Source: Anisodus tanguticus
Taxonomy: Eukaryota; Streptophyta; Magnoliopsida; Solanales; Solanaceae
Assembly (NCBI GenBank): GCA_034509755.1
Contig: CM067542.1
Location: 16,683,001 to 16,747,000, forward strand
Direction: 5' to 3'
Length of the DNA stretch: 64,000 nucleotides
Position numbers and translations under genes: made by a program. A model generated the notes under the pieces. It had not been told where the DNA came from and searched no databases. It saw nothing but the letters and a program-made list of their open reading frames with translations. Below, one piece after another: positions 11,567-22,143 of this stretch; positions within the stretch are counted from its first letter, which is position 1, and each line of letters starts with the position of its first letter.

Positions 11567-12235
11567 GTATTTTCTTACTTGTCAAGAATAAAGATTAAAT
11601 GATAAGTATTTTTCTTACTTGTCAAGAATAAAGATTAAATGAGGTCTGATTAAAAATGGATTAAAGTAAGGAGGAATATGAAAATAATTTATATTCCTTA
11701 CGCTTTAACAAATCAGAAGTTTAATCTCATCTTCTTTTCCGTTTAAAGATTGGATTGTGTAAACGACTTAAGAAGATCCGTTCTTTTAAGTGTAATTATT
11801 AAAGTGTGTAAAGTATGTTCGCACATACGAGGGAGAAAGATCCACTGACTGTGCAAAAACTGTTACCACACTTAAGTAAGCGCCAAGAATTATCTGGGCA
11901 CCAATCATAACGGAAGAAGTCTAAAAGTTAAAGACGTTGAACTTGTCATACTTGGCAGAAGATCCTTCATAGGATGATATTGGACACTCAGTCATAAAAA
12001 GCCTCCGGGCGACTGGAGTGGGCCAAAATTCCTTTGATATGATGATATTGGACACTTAGTCATACAAAGCCTCCGGGCGACTGGAGTGGTGCCAGAATTC
12101 ATTTCATAGGAAAAGTAATGGACACCTAGTAAGGTGGGCCAGAGTTTTCAGGTCTTAATGATCTGAAGGCCTAAAGAAAGGCAGTAAAGAAATTGGACGC
12201 TCAGTCTGCCAAAGCAACTAGAGTGGGCCAGAGTA
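11509..12235 (+). repeat. Degenerate 45-55 bp repeat in LTR-A internal region
   Basis: Five copies of a motif beginning TTGGACACTCAGTC and ending GAGTGGGCCAGAATTC lie at about 11509-11555, 11980-12033, 12047-12102, 12117-12146 (shortened) and 12192-12234. Copies 2 and 3 are the most alike. A separate 38-bp direct duplication (TAAGTATTTTTCTTACTTGT type) lies at about 11566-11642. No reading frame is shared by the copies, so they look structural rather than coding. Confidence 0.7.
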
Positions 12236-12549
12236 TCGAGATCACATATGATCCGGTTGCGCCCTAACCACGGGCAAGAGGTTGTTCATGTGAAGCAACG
12301 CCACCTCTAAAATCAAAGGGGCTGGAGAGGTTGTCCTCAATAGGACTTCAAGGAATGAGATCACTCTAAAAAGAGGTGATACATGTTCCTAACTTGGTTT
12401 AAGGGACATTTGTTGGTCAATTTGGTTTGAGACTACTCCAACAGTCCGTAATAACTAAGAATGGTACAATATGTACGTAGCCAAATGAATGATATATTTG
12501 TAATCCGTGCATCTATGCCATCATAGATTAAGACACGTTAAATAGCAAG

Positions 12550-13010
12550 TCATTCAAAAGCTAACGATGTAGAGATTGTTGCCTTCTGTCGACATAAACC
12601 CTCAAAATAAATGTGAGGTAGATGAAGAGGCAAAATCACCTTTCCAAATTCCGTCAAGGGAATAGCGAAAGAAGCACCGCTCCTCTAGAACTTAGTCACA
12701 CCTACTTGGGTGATTTGAAGTTTATACAAAATAGAGGGGGGAGACAAGTACGTTGTGATCTTCATTGATGATGGTACAACGTATGGAATCCTTTGTTTGT
12801 TGAAAAAGCAAAGATGAAGTTGTTGAAGCGGATAAGCGCTACAAAGCAGAAGTTGAAAATCAACTAAGCCTATGGATTGCGAAATTCGTAGTGATAGAGG
12901 GGGAGAATGTGAAGCATCGTTCATTAAACGACTGTTCATTTCTCACCTCAGTCCAACGGTGTTAGCCAAGCGCTAAGTCATACGCCCAAATTTTGTGGGG
13001 TGGCTTGGTA
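12550..13010 (+). pseudogene. LTR-A integrase remnant
   Basis: Broken copia integrase. In shifting frames I read a KSPFQIPS-like zinc-domain end near 12630, a segment corresponding to H-T-D-L-G-D-L-KFIQ at about 12695-12730 (the first catalytic Asp region), a following FIDD-like core, and YKAEVENQLSL with an SDRGGEC-like stretch at about 12838-12912. That last piece is the second catalytic Asp region of this family. Integrase would join the DNA copy to the host chromosome. Frameshifts occur about every 50-100 bp. Confidence 0.75.
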
Positions 13011-13279
13011 AAAGTTAGAATACCGAAACAGGTCAAGTTGTACCTAAGACTGTAGATTGCATATCCATTGGATCTGCAAATAACAGTAGTGCTTATCGCC
13101 TCTTGGCGTTAAAGAATGTTGAATTCTTAGGAGATAACTTTCCTTGAAAAGGAAAAAGGAGTAATTGCTCAAGGTTAACAAGAACCCGCGAGGGCTGACT
13201 GTCCGGAACTAGACGTTCCGTATCTACAGGACTCGAAAGTTGTTGGCTATCCGGAACTTAATATTCCAGATCTGCAGAA

Positions 13280-13700
13280 CTCAGGGATTCTAGATGTTGA
13301 ACCGAGACGGAGCAAAGAAGGGAACAAAGACTTGTTCCAGTCCTTCTAGCTTGTATGGTTGAGAATGAACCATGGACAATTAACAAATAATTGTCATCTC
13401 CAAAAGCGATGCTTTGGAAAGAAGCTACAAAGAGAGAAATAAATTTCCTCATATAGAACCATACTTGCGTAATGGTTGATCTTCCTCCGGGAAAAGAACC
13501 TTTGGGTTGTGAAAAAGGATACTCAAAAGTGAGTACAAAGTAGATAGATCTACAGACGAGTTCAAAGCCTCGGCTACTTGTACATGTGCTACCCTGGGAG
13601 TAGCTTAACATCATGGGCCATTGCAGTCTTGCGTGACATGGATGTTGAAACAACCTTCCAACCGGAGAGTTGGAAGAAGAGAATCAGAGTTGGTTTGTCG
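13280..13700 (+). pseudogene. LTR-A reverse transcriptase remnant
   Basis: At 13300-13545 the broken frames correspond to the entry to copia RT: RRSK, VENEP, ALFWKEA, NHTW-MVDLPPG, and a KPLGCKW-like segment. At about 13600-13660 a MAHCS-like piece is followed by MDVETTF, matching the QMDVKTAFL segment with the first catalytic Asp. The YVDD region is not visible: the sequence passes into TTTGGTCCC-type repeats at 13729-13780, and the palm is lost by deletion or decay. Confidence 0.7.
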
Positions 13701-14040
13701 GATTGTTGGGCTTCTTCCTGAACTTTCGTTTTGGTCCCTGAAATGTTTACATTTTGGTCCTGAAAGTTTCGGATAAAACGAAACAATGAATCGACCACGA
13801 AACATTGACTACGAAGTTAGAAAGCCAACGGTTGGAGAATCAACGATCGAAAGTAAAAGTCATATTGAAACAAAGTCTCGATATGAAAGATATGGGTATC
13901 ACAAGATGACATCTTAGGAATTGGATTTCTAAGACATTTAACGGATTGGTCGATAGTTGTGTCTCGTTGAAGCCACCAATGGATATGAATCATAGAAGCG
14001 ATTGGAATCATGGTGCACCCATAAACAAGAAGCGATATAC
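13701..14040 (+). other. Decayed LTR-A internal sequence with TTTGGTCCC repeats
   Basis: This stretch lies between the RT and RNase H remnants. It holds at least two copies (13729-13780) of the TTTGGTCC-GAAAGTTTC motif otherwise typical of the LTR-A LTRs. I see no coding signature in the rest. Confidence 0.4.
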
Positions 14041-14660
14041 TCGGGTCACGTGTAGTTCAATGTATTGTACACACTACAACCGACACTGGTATCGTCCTAC
14101 AAAGCGAGATCGGTTGAACTAAGATTCAGCGATGATCTTCATACATGATCAATAGAAGGCGTTAAGTCGGATATGACGATATATGAATTAGTCGCTTATC
14201 TACAGATTATAGTATTACGGATGTCCATCGGTTACGGGAGAACACGGTGATGCAAGCCGGACATCGGATCGAAGAACACCAAAGCCACAAGTAAATGTGT
14301 ATGGTGGGTCTTAGAAAAACCTCTAAGCAAACTTGCATCGACCGATTCATGATGGAATCGGAGTTTATCGCTTTATACAAAGCATGAAAGAAGTTGAGTA
14401 ACTTCATGACTCCTTAGAGGACGTCCCTTATTGGGAGAAACCCGTGTCTTCGCGAGTTATACACTTGTGGCTAGCCGGTCGACTTCGGGAAGGACACGGA
14501 TGACGGCGTACGGGCATATCTGTCGGGATGCGTCGGGAGATAAGACCGTATGGCGGTTGATCATCACGGGTGTCACTTCCTTGTTTACTAACTAAGGGAC
14601 AACCGGAGATCAAGTGTTACGCTGTCTAGGGGAATGGGCGTAAAACCCAAACAATACGAA
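14041..14660 (+). pseudogene. LTR-A RNase H remnant
   Basis: Parallel to window positions 1-573. Frames in pieces give an SEFIALYKA-like segment (about 14359-14385), LEDVPYWEKPVS near 14415-14450, and SRGMGLKP near 14624-14650, the typical C-terminal end of copia RNase H. Compared with the copy at 1-573 the two share most broken positions, so much of the decay predates the split of the two copies. Confidence 0.75.
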
Positions 14661-15291
14661 CCTTTGCGGTGGAAACCCAACCATGCGATTGGAGATCCCA
14701 AGAATTTGGTTCAATGGGAAAACTAAGCGGCAAAAGGTTCGGTTGAGCGCTTTGGTGGAAGCAAGAAGCACTTCGGATGATGATTTTTGTACGGAAACAT
14801 GAATCCAAAGCTGTTCCCATGATAGACATTAAAGTGCTACCTGCATGGGGGGTAAAGGTTAAGCTTCTAAACCTTTAATGATCCTAAAACTATTGAGGTT
14901 AAGGTTGGGGAAACTTTTAATAATTCCTAACACTTGTGAAGTGGGGTATAGCAGGATACCTTGTAGGAGATCACCTATTTAAGTGCGAGGATGGCCGCCT
15001 CAAATGAACGCACTTAAGAATCCAAGTGTGTCCATGGCCACAACGGACAAAAACGTAAGAAGGAAAATGAATAAGAAGAGTTATTGTGTTGGTATCGTTG
15101 TCTTGGCTTACACTAAACACTGACGGTTCAAGACATCACGTTCACCGCGCCGTAAGTAAGTCCGATGATATTCAACTAGGGAAGGTTCAAAGCGAAAGCT
15201 ACCGCTCCTGATGCAATATCTTTTCGCTGAAAGATTGCTGAAATGTAGGCACCTTGTGTGTGCGCCACAATCTCTCTTTCATAGAGGGGAT
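14661..15291 (+). other. LTR-A 3' internal tail and polypurine tract
   Basis: Non-coding tail between RNase H and the 3' LTR, parallel to 574-1215. The last bases (about 15282-15291, TAGAGGGGAT) form the polypurine tract that primes plus-strand synthesis. No second gene was seen in it. Confidence 0.7.
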
Positions 15292-16787
15292 TGTTGGAAA
15301 TTAGCCTTTGGCGGGGAGATGCGTCCACCCATCTTTGATGAATTAAACACTAGTGTTCCGCATGTTGGAGACCTTGTCTCTTCGCACATGCATGATCTAC
15401 GAAGTGAGTAGATGACCGTAGGGCCAAGAATCGTCTAATTTCGTTGAGAAATGAAAGAGATATTGGTCCACGAAGTAAGGTGTTTAAGGCATGGAAATGT
15501 GGTGTGGGACAAATCTACCACATCGGTGGGAATAGGAAGAATTGCTCTCTATATATGTCTCAAATTGGTAAAGGGTTTGGGACCCCAAGGGGTATCCCAT
15601 GTGTTTAAAGGAGGGAAGACCTAGATGTGCATGGGTTCATGGCTAAGCCCACACGCGCGCGCCGCCGCCCCGCCCGTCCGTCTCGGGTTTCGGGTCACGG
15701 GTCACGGGTCACGGGTCCTTGGTCACGGGGGGAGATTTACGATATTATCTTTTTGGACCGAGAGAACTCGCCGGATGTACGATTTGATCCACGAAGTTTC
15801 ATATGTACAGTTTGGACCGAGAATTCTTTCATATGTACGATTTGGTCCCCGAAGTTTCAATATTTACGAGTTTGGTCCCTAGAGTGGGAAGGTGACGGAA
15901 GGCGAGAAAGCCTACCGTTGGGAACTATTTTTTGAGGCATTAATCAGCCATTACTTGGCTGATTAACTCCTCTATTAACAGCCCATTAGTTGGGCAATTG
16001 AGCACCTCATTCATGGCATTAAAACCCGCCATTACAACCCTCCTTTAAGGGCCATTACAGCCTTGTTTTTCATTTGTTGGACAGCCCCTCCTCATGCTAT
16101 AAATTGAGCTTCATTTGGCTCAAAATAGGAGTAGCAAAAAACAGGTAGAAAAATAGATGAAAAACAGCTGAAAACAGACGGGAATAACACGGCAATACGA
16201 CGGCGTTTTCGGTCACAAAATAGCACAAAAAAGTGAGCAAAAAGCGCTCGAAACGGTGGCTGAAAATCAGTCAAAAACGGTGACCAAACCCTCACGTATA
16301 CACAAGATATACACTACGAGAGACACACTATATACACGAGAGACAAAAGAGAAGAGTATTGAGAAACTCTTCCTTCCTATTCCATATCTTGACAAGTCGA
16401 GTCATATTTGTTTTCTTCGACGAGGCTCAACCTATTGGCTTTGTAGTGTTGAGATTAAAGTGTTGTTTTATCTTGGGAGACTATTGCCCGCTAACGTAAA
16501 AGCATATATACGGGGCAATCTTGTCTTAAGGATAGAGGGCTATCCTCGACTCAACACACAACGTTGTAACCATCCGATTTAGTTATTTCTTGATTTCAGG
16601 ATATCAAGATTGAAGACACAACAAGCTTGCGGCAGTTCTCAACGTTGTCTTTGCAAGGTGATCAAGATTCAAGACACAACACCCTTGCGGCAGTTTTGAA
16701 GATTGACCATTTATTTATCCTTTCGAACATTTCTAATAGTTATTACTTCCCGTACTGCTTTATAAAGTACAATAGAGAGTACCAACA
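15292..16787 (+). repeat. LTR-A 3' LTR (1496 bp)
   Basis: Partner of 9696-11225, with the same ends, TATAAATTGAG box (about 16096) and CTTGCGGCAGTT duplication. Differences are mostly small indels in the GC-rich block (about 15660-15735) and in the TTTGGTCCC repeats. It is followed directly by the TSD CATCT and the resumed Copia-1 pol. Confidence 0.92.
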
Positions 16788-16792
16788 CATCT

Positions 16793-17440
16793 TCTCATAC
16801 ATATGAACTTTTGACTAATCCTACTGCTTATCAAAGGATTATGGGTAGGTTACTATATTTGACCACAACTAGGCTTGATATTGCTTGTGATGTGCAGTGC
16901 TTGAGCTAGTTTATGCATTCTCCTAAAGAATCACATATGGAAGCAGCTGTTAGACTTGTTATATATGTAAAACAGGCTCTAAGGTTGGGGATTCTAATGA
17001 ACTCACATAGCACTAATCATCTAAATGTGCATTGTGATGCTGACTGGGGTTCCTGCATCAATAGCAGGAAATCTATCACTGGTTATTTGGTGAACTACGG
17101 TTCATCTCCTATATCTTAGAAGTCTAAGAAGCAAAATATTATTTCTAGAAGTTCAACAGAAGCTGAATACAGGGCAATGACATCCTCGAGTAGCTGAAGT
17201 GATTTGGTTGACAAGATTGTTTCATGAATTGGGTGAAGATATTAGCCTTCATGTACCTTTGTCTTGTGTTAGCAAATCAGCATTGCAGATTGCGGTCAAC
17301 CCTATCTTTTATGAGAGGACAAAATACATTGACATTGATTGTCATTTTATTATATAGAAGATTCAAGAAGAGTTGATTTCTACCACTTATATGCCTTTAG
17401 AGGACCAACCTGCATATATATTTACTAAGGCAGTTGGAAG
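16793..17440 (+). pseudogene. Copia-1 pol, part 2: RT end and RNase H
   Basis: Continues the frame cut at 9695. It begins with AYQRIMGRLLYLTTTR-like sequence (about 16831-16880). An RNase H core follows with an HCDADWGS segment near 17029-17052, RKSITGY at about 17070, and SRSSTEAEYRAM at about 17140-17175. Stops appear after 17118 and a frameshift lies near 17190. The tail (about 17310-17440) matches the TKYIDIDCHF and FTKA regions in broken frames. Confidence 0.85.
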
Positions 17441-17503
17441 AGACACTCATACTCATCTTATGTCCAAGCTAGACATGAAGAACATCTTCATAGCTCCTAG
17501 CTT

Positions 17504-17523
17504 GAGGGGGGAGGGGGGGGGGG
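17504..17523 (+). promoter_or_regulatory. Copia-1 polypurine tract
   Basis: A G-rich purine run (GAGGGGGGAGGGG...) sits directly before the 3' LTR, the expected plus-strand primer. The long G run has probably expanded by slippage. Confidence 0.75.
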
Positions 17524-17824
17524 TTTAAGGAGCTTAGTAAGTGTGTAGATGTTTCTTAATGTGCAGATTATTAGTTGACAGCTCATTAGCTAATTAGTTT
17601 ATTACTTAACCTATGTAATTAGGCAGTTAGTTGTAGATTAGACTAGGCGGTTAATTTGTTATTATGTTATCCTAGTTGGCACTAGATGTGTAATGTATAT
17701 ATGTAGCAAGTGTAGATCAGTTTCTTTCTCAATGAAAATATCTAAAAAAATTCAATTGCTCTCCTCTTCTTTGATTAGATATTTTCTTCCGCAAAGTTGC
17801 TTCATGTTGTTTAGCAACTTTACA
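17524..17824 (+). repeat. Copia-1 3' LTR
   Basis: 301 bp, partner of 5343-5660. It lacks about 15 bp around the TATA repeat (near 17690) relative to the 5' LTR. It is followed by TSD ATATT at 17825-17829 and then by the resumed fold-back unit A. Confidence 0.9.
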
Positions 17825-17829
17825 ATATT

Positions 17830-18412
17830 TCACCCACACAATGAATAATATTATTAGGTATATTCCTCTAGATTCAACTAGCTCTTCCAGTTATTAATTG
17901 AGAGCAGAAATAACAGAAACTCAAGAAAGAAAACCCAACTTTTTGAGATAGGAAAAAGAAAGAGCAGATAAAAAAAGGGTATATGTTTTGTGTTCAACAA
18001 AGTAGTGTGTATATATAGGTGTTTTCCAACGGCTAGTAAACAACTAATTAATGATTAGTTAACGGCTAATTTGATATTTTAAATATAAAAAAATAATTTA
18101 CTAAATAATAAGTAAAAATAAAAACTAATATTTCTAGAAGAATATTTTCCAAATAAACGATAACACTATTCTTTTCAATATGTATCACACTATACCCCAT
18201 GCATCCTCTAACTAAAAGAAAGAGATGAAACAATTTAAGGATCATTGGTTTATAGATTCACGCACAACTTGAAACATGGCTCTTATTTTCTGTTTCTCCT
18301 TCCAGAGTTTCACCTAGAACAAAAAAAGGGAGTAGAAATACAGTAAAAGGATCGGGGTAGTCCATTTATTTAACGTCACAAATTGTAATTTTTTCGGACT
18401 CAAACTCGAGAC
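17830..18412 (-). repeat. Fold-back unit A, right arm
   Basis: Reverse complement, diverged, of the left arm at about 4790-5245, for example around TGCATCCTCTAACTAAAAG near 18200. The same right arm is in unit C at 49345-49900. It is interrupted at 18413 by Copia-2 and resumes at 23343. Confidence 0.7.
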
Positions 18413-18417
18413 TTCTT

Positions 18418-18623
18418 TGTGAGATGATATTAATCTCCCTTGGGGAGTCTTTCATTAATATCAAGGTATATATAGAGTACAATATTCATCCCTTATACAA
18501 TAGGAATCCTAAGCCTATACAAAAGAGGAATCCTAGTCTTACCATAATTATATTTACACAATATATGGAAATATTCTAATTATGGGTAGGGAATATATTG
18601 TTTCCTATATTTACACGTTTACA
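18418..18623 (-). repeat. Copia-2 3' LTR
   Basis: 206 bp, TGTGAGATG...GTTTACA on the plus strand. Immediately inside it (about 18624-18640) the minus strand has the polypurine tract GGAGGGGTTG. It contains the TATATATAGAG stretch near 18468. Confidence 0.93.
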
Positions 18624-18675
18624 CAACCCCTCCGTCGGAGCGGGAGGAGGCCGGACGCCGAGACCGGATGCGAAG

Positions 18676-19284
18676 TCAAGAAATAGCGTATGCGGGAAGT
18701 CCTTTGGTAAATATGTCTGCATACTGATAGGATGATGGAACATGTAACACTCTGACATGGCCTAACGCAACTTTCTCACGAACGAAGTGTAGGTCTATCT
18801 CAATATGCTTGGTTCGCTGATGTTGAACCGGATTATGAGAAAGATAGATGGCAGAGATGTTATCACAATACACAATAGATGCCTGACGCAAAGGACACTG
18901 AAGTTCTAACAGTAAATTTCTGAGCCAACAAATCTCAGCTACTACATTTGCAACACCTCTGTACTCAGCCTCGGCACTAGAGCGAGATAGGGTAGCCTGT
19001 AGCTTGGCAGACCAAGAAATCAGATTATCCCCTAAGAAAACACAAAAGCCGGAGGTGGAGCGTCGCGTGTCCGGACACCACGCCCAATCGCATCCGTATA
19101 TGAAAACAACACGTGCGGTGCGAGAGGGGTATAGGTGCAAACCATAATCAAGAGTGCCCTTAATGTATCGAATGATACGCTTAAGAGCAGTGAAATGAGA
19201 CTCCCTAGGGGCATGCATGAATAAGCACACTTGCTGAGTAGCATAAGCTATGTCGGCACAGTGAATGTGAGATGCGAAGTGCAC
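18676..19284 (-). pseudogene. Copia-2 RNase H
   Basis: A 202-codon open frame covering most of RNase H: QQVCLFMHAPRESH and LKRIIRYIKGTLDYGL early, DTRRSTSGFCVFLG in the middle, and SRSSAEAEYRGVANV, VYCDNISAIYLS and QHQRTKHIEIDLHF toward the end. It would degrade the RNA template. The N-terminal side is in another frame (19248-19472), so a frameshift near 19265 breaks it. The DADW-like motif reads GCDWAW here, so one acidic residue is displaced. Confidence 0.9.
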
Positions 19285-20241
19285 TGCAAGGCTCCTATAC
19301 GAGTAGGATCGAGAGGCGGAGCAACATCCATAGCACTGAGCTTAGATTTGGAATCAACTGGATTAGGCACCTCTTTGCAGTTCGCCATCTTAGCCCTGTA
19401 CACAATCTCTTCTGCATATTTACGTTGATACAAGAACATATGATTGGCAGACCTGGTCACTGATATCCCCAAAAAGTAACTCAGTTTCCCAAATCGGTCA
19501 TTGCAAATTCGGACTTGAGCAAGACAATAATCTCATTTTTCAATCCGTCGGAGGAGGCGGTAAGAACAATATCATCCACGTAAAGTAATAAGTAAGCGGT
19601 GCTACTACCTCGATGAAAAATGAAAAGTGATGTATCACTCTTCTTTGCATACAAACCCAATCTGCAAGATATACCCGGCAAAGCGATCATACCACGCACG
19701 GGGGCCCGCTTCGGGCCATATAGTGACTTACGGAGATGGCACACATAGTGAGGAAGCTATTTGGATGGGTGAACCACGGTGGGCGATGCATGTAGATTGT
19801 CTCTCTCGGATCCCCATGTAAGAATGCATTCTTCACATCAAGCTGATGGATCGGCCAGTGTTTGCCCATGGCAATGCTCAAAATTGTGCGAATGGTAGCC
19901 GGTTTGACAACCGGGCTGAAGGTCTCACCACAATCAATGCCCTCCTGCTGATTTGTGTCATTAGCCACAAGACGGGCCTTATACCTCTCAAGATCCCCAT
20001 TGTCTCTGAACTTGTGACGAAATAGCCACATACAACGAATGACATTCATCCCCTCAGGTCTAGGTACTAGATCCCACGTGTGATGTTTAGTTAAAGTATT
20101 GAATTCCTCATACATAGCCGCATTCCAATTAGGGTCTTGTTTGGCCAATTTTGGGTTCTTTGGAAGTGGAGAGATGGTTTGGGCAGACAAGTTGAAATGG
20201 ACTTTGGGTTTGAAGATTACATGCTTTGAATGAGTTTCCAT
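19248..20241 (-). pseudogene. Copia-2 reverse transcriptase
   Basis: Spread over three frames: 19687-20241 (HTWDLVPRPEGMNVIRCMW, then KARLVAND, and HQLDVKNAFLHGD with the first catalytic Asp), 19481-19744 (KSLYGPKRAP, then LLLYVDDIVL), and 19248-19472 (LYQRKYAEEIVYRAKMANC). The YVDD box at 19571-19582 is intact. Frameshifts lie near 19700 and 19477. At the first shift the usual GLKQAPRAW segment has changed to GPKRAPVRG. Confidence 0.9.
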
Positions 20242-20574
20242 TGGATGGGTAGGGACAGTGGGTGGCGGAGTGGTGTCTGAGACGGGGGGTAAAGTCGGAT
20301 AAGGAGAAGGTGGGGGCGAAGTCGTCGGAGGCGTCGCGGCTCCTGGATCGAGAGTCGCGGTGCTAGAAGGTTGACAGGCTTCTCTGAAGTTTGGGCACCT
20401 CGGTGCCTCAGCACAGGGCCGCGGCGCTGTCGACGGTGTTTCAAAAGATTGCTCTCTGGAAATCAGGCGCCGCGGCGCCTCCCCTCGAGGTCGCGGCTCT
20501 GACGACGGAACAGAGGATGTGAGTTGTTCGATTATGAGGGGAGAGATGGCAGACTCGTCAAGAAATGAGTAGTC
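20242..20574 (-). pseudogene. Copia-2 integrase-RT linker
   Basis: Low-complexity Pro/Ser/Arg-rich linker between the integrase C-terminal region and RT, as is normal for the lineage. Frames are short and broken. It is GC-rich on the plus strand (around 20340-20510), unlike the AT-rich flanks. Confidence 0.6.
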
Positions 20575-21612
20575 CTATTTTTGGAATTTTGGAAGATTCA
20601 AAAATGGGAATGTGGTCTCGTCGAATGTGACGTGACGAGATATGTGGATCTGAAAAGTCGACAAGTCATAGCATAGATAGACCCTATGGTTCGGCGAAAA
20701 TCCTAGAAAGACACATGGAGTGGACCTAGGAGCGAGCTTGTGAGGGGCGGTGGGGCTAAGGTTGGGATAGCACATACAACCAAAAATCTATAGATGATCA
20801 TAAGAGGGGATTCTATGGTAGATGATTTCGGTAGGGGTCATATTGTGAAGAGTGCTAGTAGGGAGAATATTTAGAGTGTATTCTGATATTTTAGCAGCAT
20901 AGACCCAGAAGGGTGGAGGGAGGGAGGCATGAATCAATAGGGTGCGAATCATATTGTTAATGGTGCAGATGATTCTTTCAGCTTTACCATTTTGTGGTGA
21001 GGTGTGAGGGCAGGAGAAGCGAAAGACCATGCCATTATTGGTACAAAAGTGGTGAAACATAGAGTTATTGAATTCACGACCATTATCGCACTGAAATGAT
21101 TTTATGCCTTTTCCAAATTGTGTTTGAATGAACTTGCGAAACTCAAGAAATTTGACAAACACTTCTGATTTAAATTTAAGAGGGTATAACCAAACGTAGT
21201 GTGAAAAATCATCAAGCAACATAAGATAGTATTTATGACCGAGAGAACTAGAGATAGGAGATGTCCATAAATCGGCATGTATGATATCAAAAGGAGCAAA
21301 TGTAACACTAGTAGATGATTTGAACGGAAGACGAATATGTTTGCCTAAAGAGCAAGAAACACAATTTTGGGCAAGTTTCCCATTACAAGTAATGAAATTG
21401 TTGCCTCTAAGAAAATTAAAAAGCGGGACTCCTGGATGACCAAGACTATTATGCCAAGTTGAAGAAGAAACAGCCGCTAGAGTGACGGGAGAGCAAGATC
21501 TGGCAGCGGAGGTGGAAGTGAGTGGATAGAGATCCCCCGTGCAATTGCATCTCGTAAGAGGTGTCCCCGTATGAAGATTCTTCACAGTAAAACCAAAAGG
21601 GTCAAAATCCAC
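20575..21612 (-). pseudogene. Copia-2 integrase
   Basis: A 274-codon frame (20788-21612) holds the zinc-binding part (WHNSLGHPG, then CVSCSLGKH) and the catalytic core with all three acidic residues: HADLW, QCDNGREF and GKAERI. The C-terminal domain continues at 20575-20775 (PHKLAPRSTPCVFLGF) after a stop near 20780. Integrase inserts the DNA copy. The catalytic core here looks intact, but it lacks a continuous link to gag upstream and RT downstream. Confidence 0.92.
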
Positions 21613-21799
21613 AGAGACAGAATTATTACGAGTAAATTGGCGGACAGATATGAGGTTCTTAATTATGTGTGGGGCATATAGGGTGTTTTTGAGGGAGAAG
21701 GGTGGATGAGGAGGTTGTGTGTATGAGGTACCATAACCCTTAAGCGGAATGCGTTATCCACTACCAAGCGTAACATATTGAGGATGCTTTAAACTAAAC

Positions 21800-21880
21800 A
21801 GTTTAGGAATAGTACTGCGGTGGGTGACGTGAGATGTGGCGCACGAGTTCATGTACCAAGTATTGTCGGGCTATTGCATA
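21800..21880 (-). pseudogene. Copia-2 protease active-site region
   Basis: The minus strand reads NTWYMNSCATSHVTHR, corresponding to the copia protease motif WYMDSGATSH. The catalytic Asp is Asn (codon at 21847-21849) and the next Gly is Cys. The protease that would cleave the polyprotein is therefore inactive. Confidence 0.8.
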
Positions 21881-22143
21881 GAGAGGGTCTTTGAACGCGA
21901 CCCAACTCGGTGGGTGTTATGCGGAGGAGGGCTGCGGGACGACCTTGCATGAAGTGGGCTCTTTGTGAGATTGGAGCGGGGCCTAACAAACCGGGGTAAG
22001 AATACGGATTGTATGGGCCGCTGGTTGGAATGGACTTGGCACCGCGGCTCGAAGCCCCGGGGCGTCGCGGCTCTGTCTGAGGCGCGCGGCGTGTAGACGA
22101 ACGAAGCTGGCCGAGGAGCCGCGGCCCAGTTGTTCTGCGATCT

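Larger units (their letters stand above)
9696..16787 (+). mobile_element. LTR-A copia element, complete, nested in Copia-1
   Basis: The LTRs are 9696-11225 and 15292-16787, both TGTTGG...CCAACA. The TSD is CATCT (9691-9695 and 16788-16792), splitting the Copia-1 pol between RT and RNase H. The internal region is about 4.07 kb and heavily decayed. Recognisable order is an unassigned 98-codon ORF, degenerate repeats, integrase, RT, RNase H, then a non-coding tail. That is the copia order, but I see no gag and no tRNA primer-binding site. The LTRs look far more alike than the coding region looks intact, so this copy may have been mobilised by another element's proteins. Confidence 0.93.
5343..17824 (+). 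mobile_element. Copia-1, Ty1/copia retrotransposon split by a nested LTR-A element
   Basis: Its LTRs are at 5343-5660 and 17524-17824. The TSD is ATATT (5338-5342 and 17825-17829). A tRNA-iMet primer-binding site and a purine-rich tract are both present. Without the nested element (9696-16787 and one CATCT copy) it is about 5.4 kb, a normal copia length. Domain order is gag with CCHC, protease, integrase, reverse transcriptase, RNase H, the copia order. Stops and frameshifts occur in every domain, so it is dead. An uninterrupted copy of its target survives in unit C near 49330 (AACAATATTACGCCCACAC), which confirms the insertion point independently. The first LTR base is uncertain by 1-2 bp, because the ends are not the usual TG. 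Confidence 0.92.

Noticed and set aside
9696..16787. Two separate solo LTRs rather than one element
   Set aside because: Matching TSD CATCT lies only at the outer edges and pol remnants lie between, so it is one element.
20217..20444. Arg/Pro/Leu-rich minus-strand ORF as a possible separate gene
   Set aside because: It is the variable linker between integrase and RT of Copia-2, out of frame and unsupported on its own.
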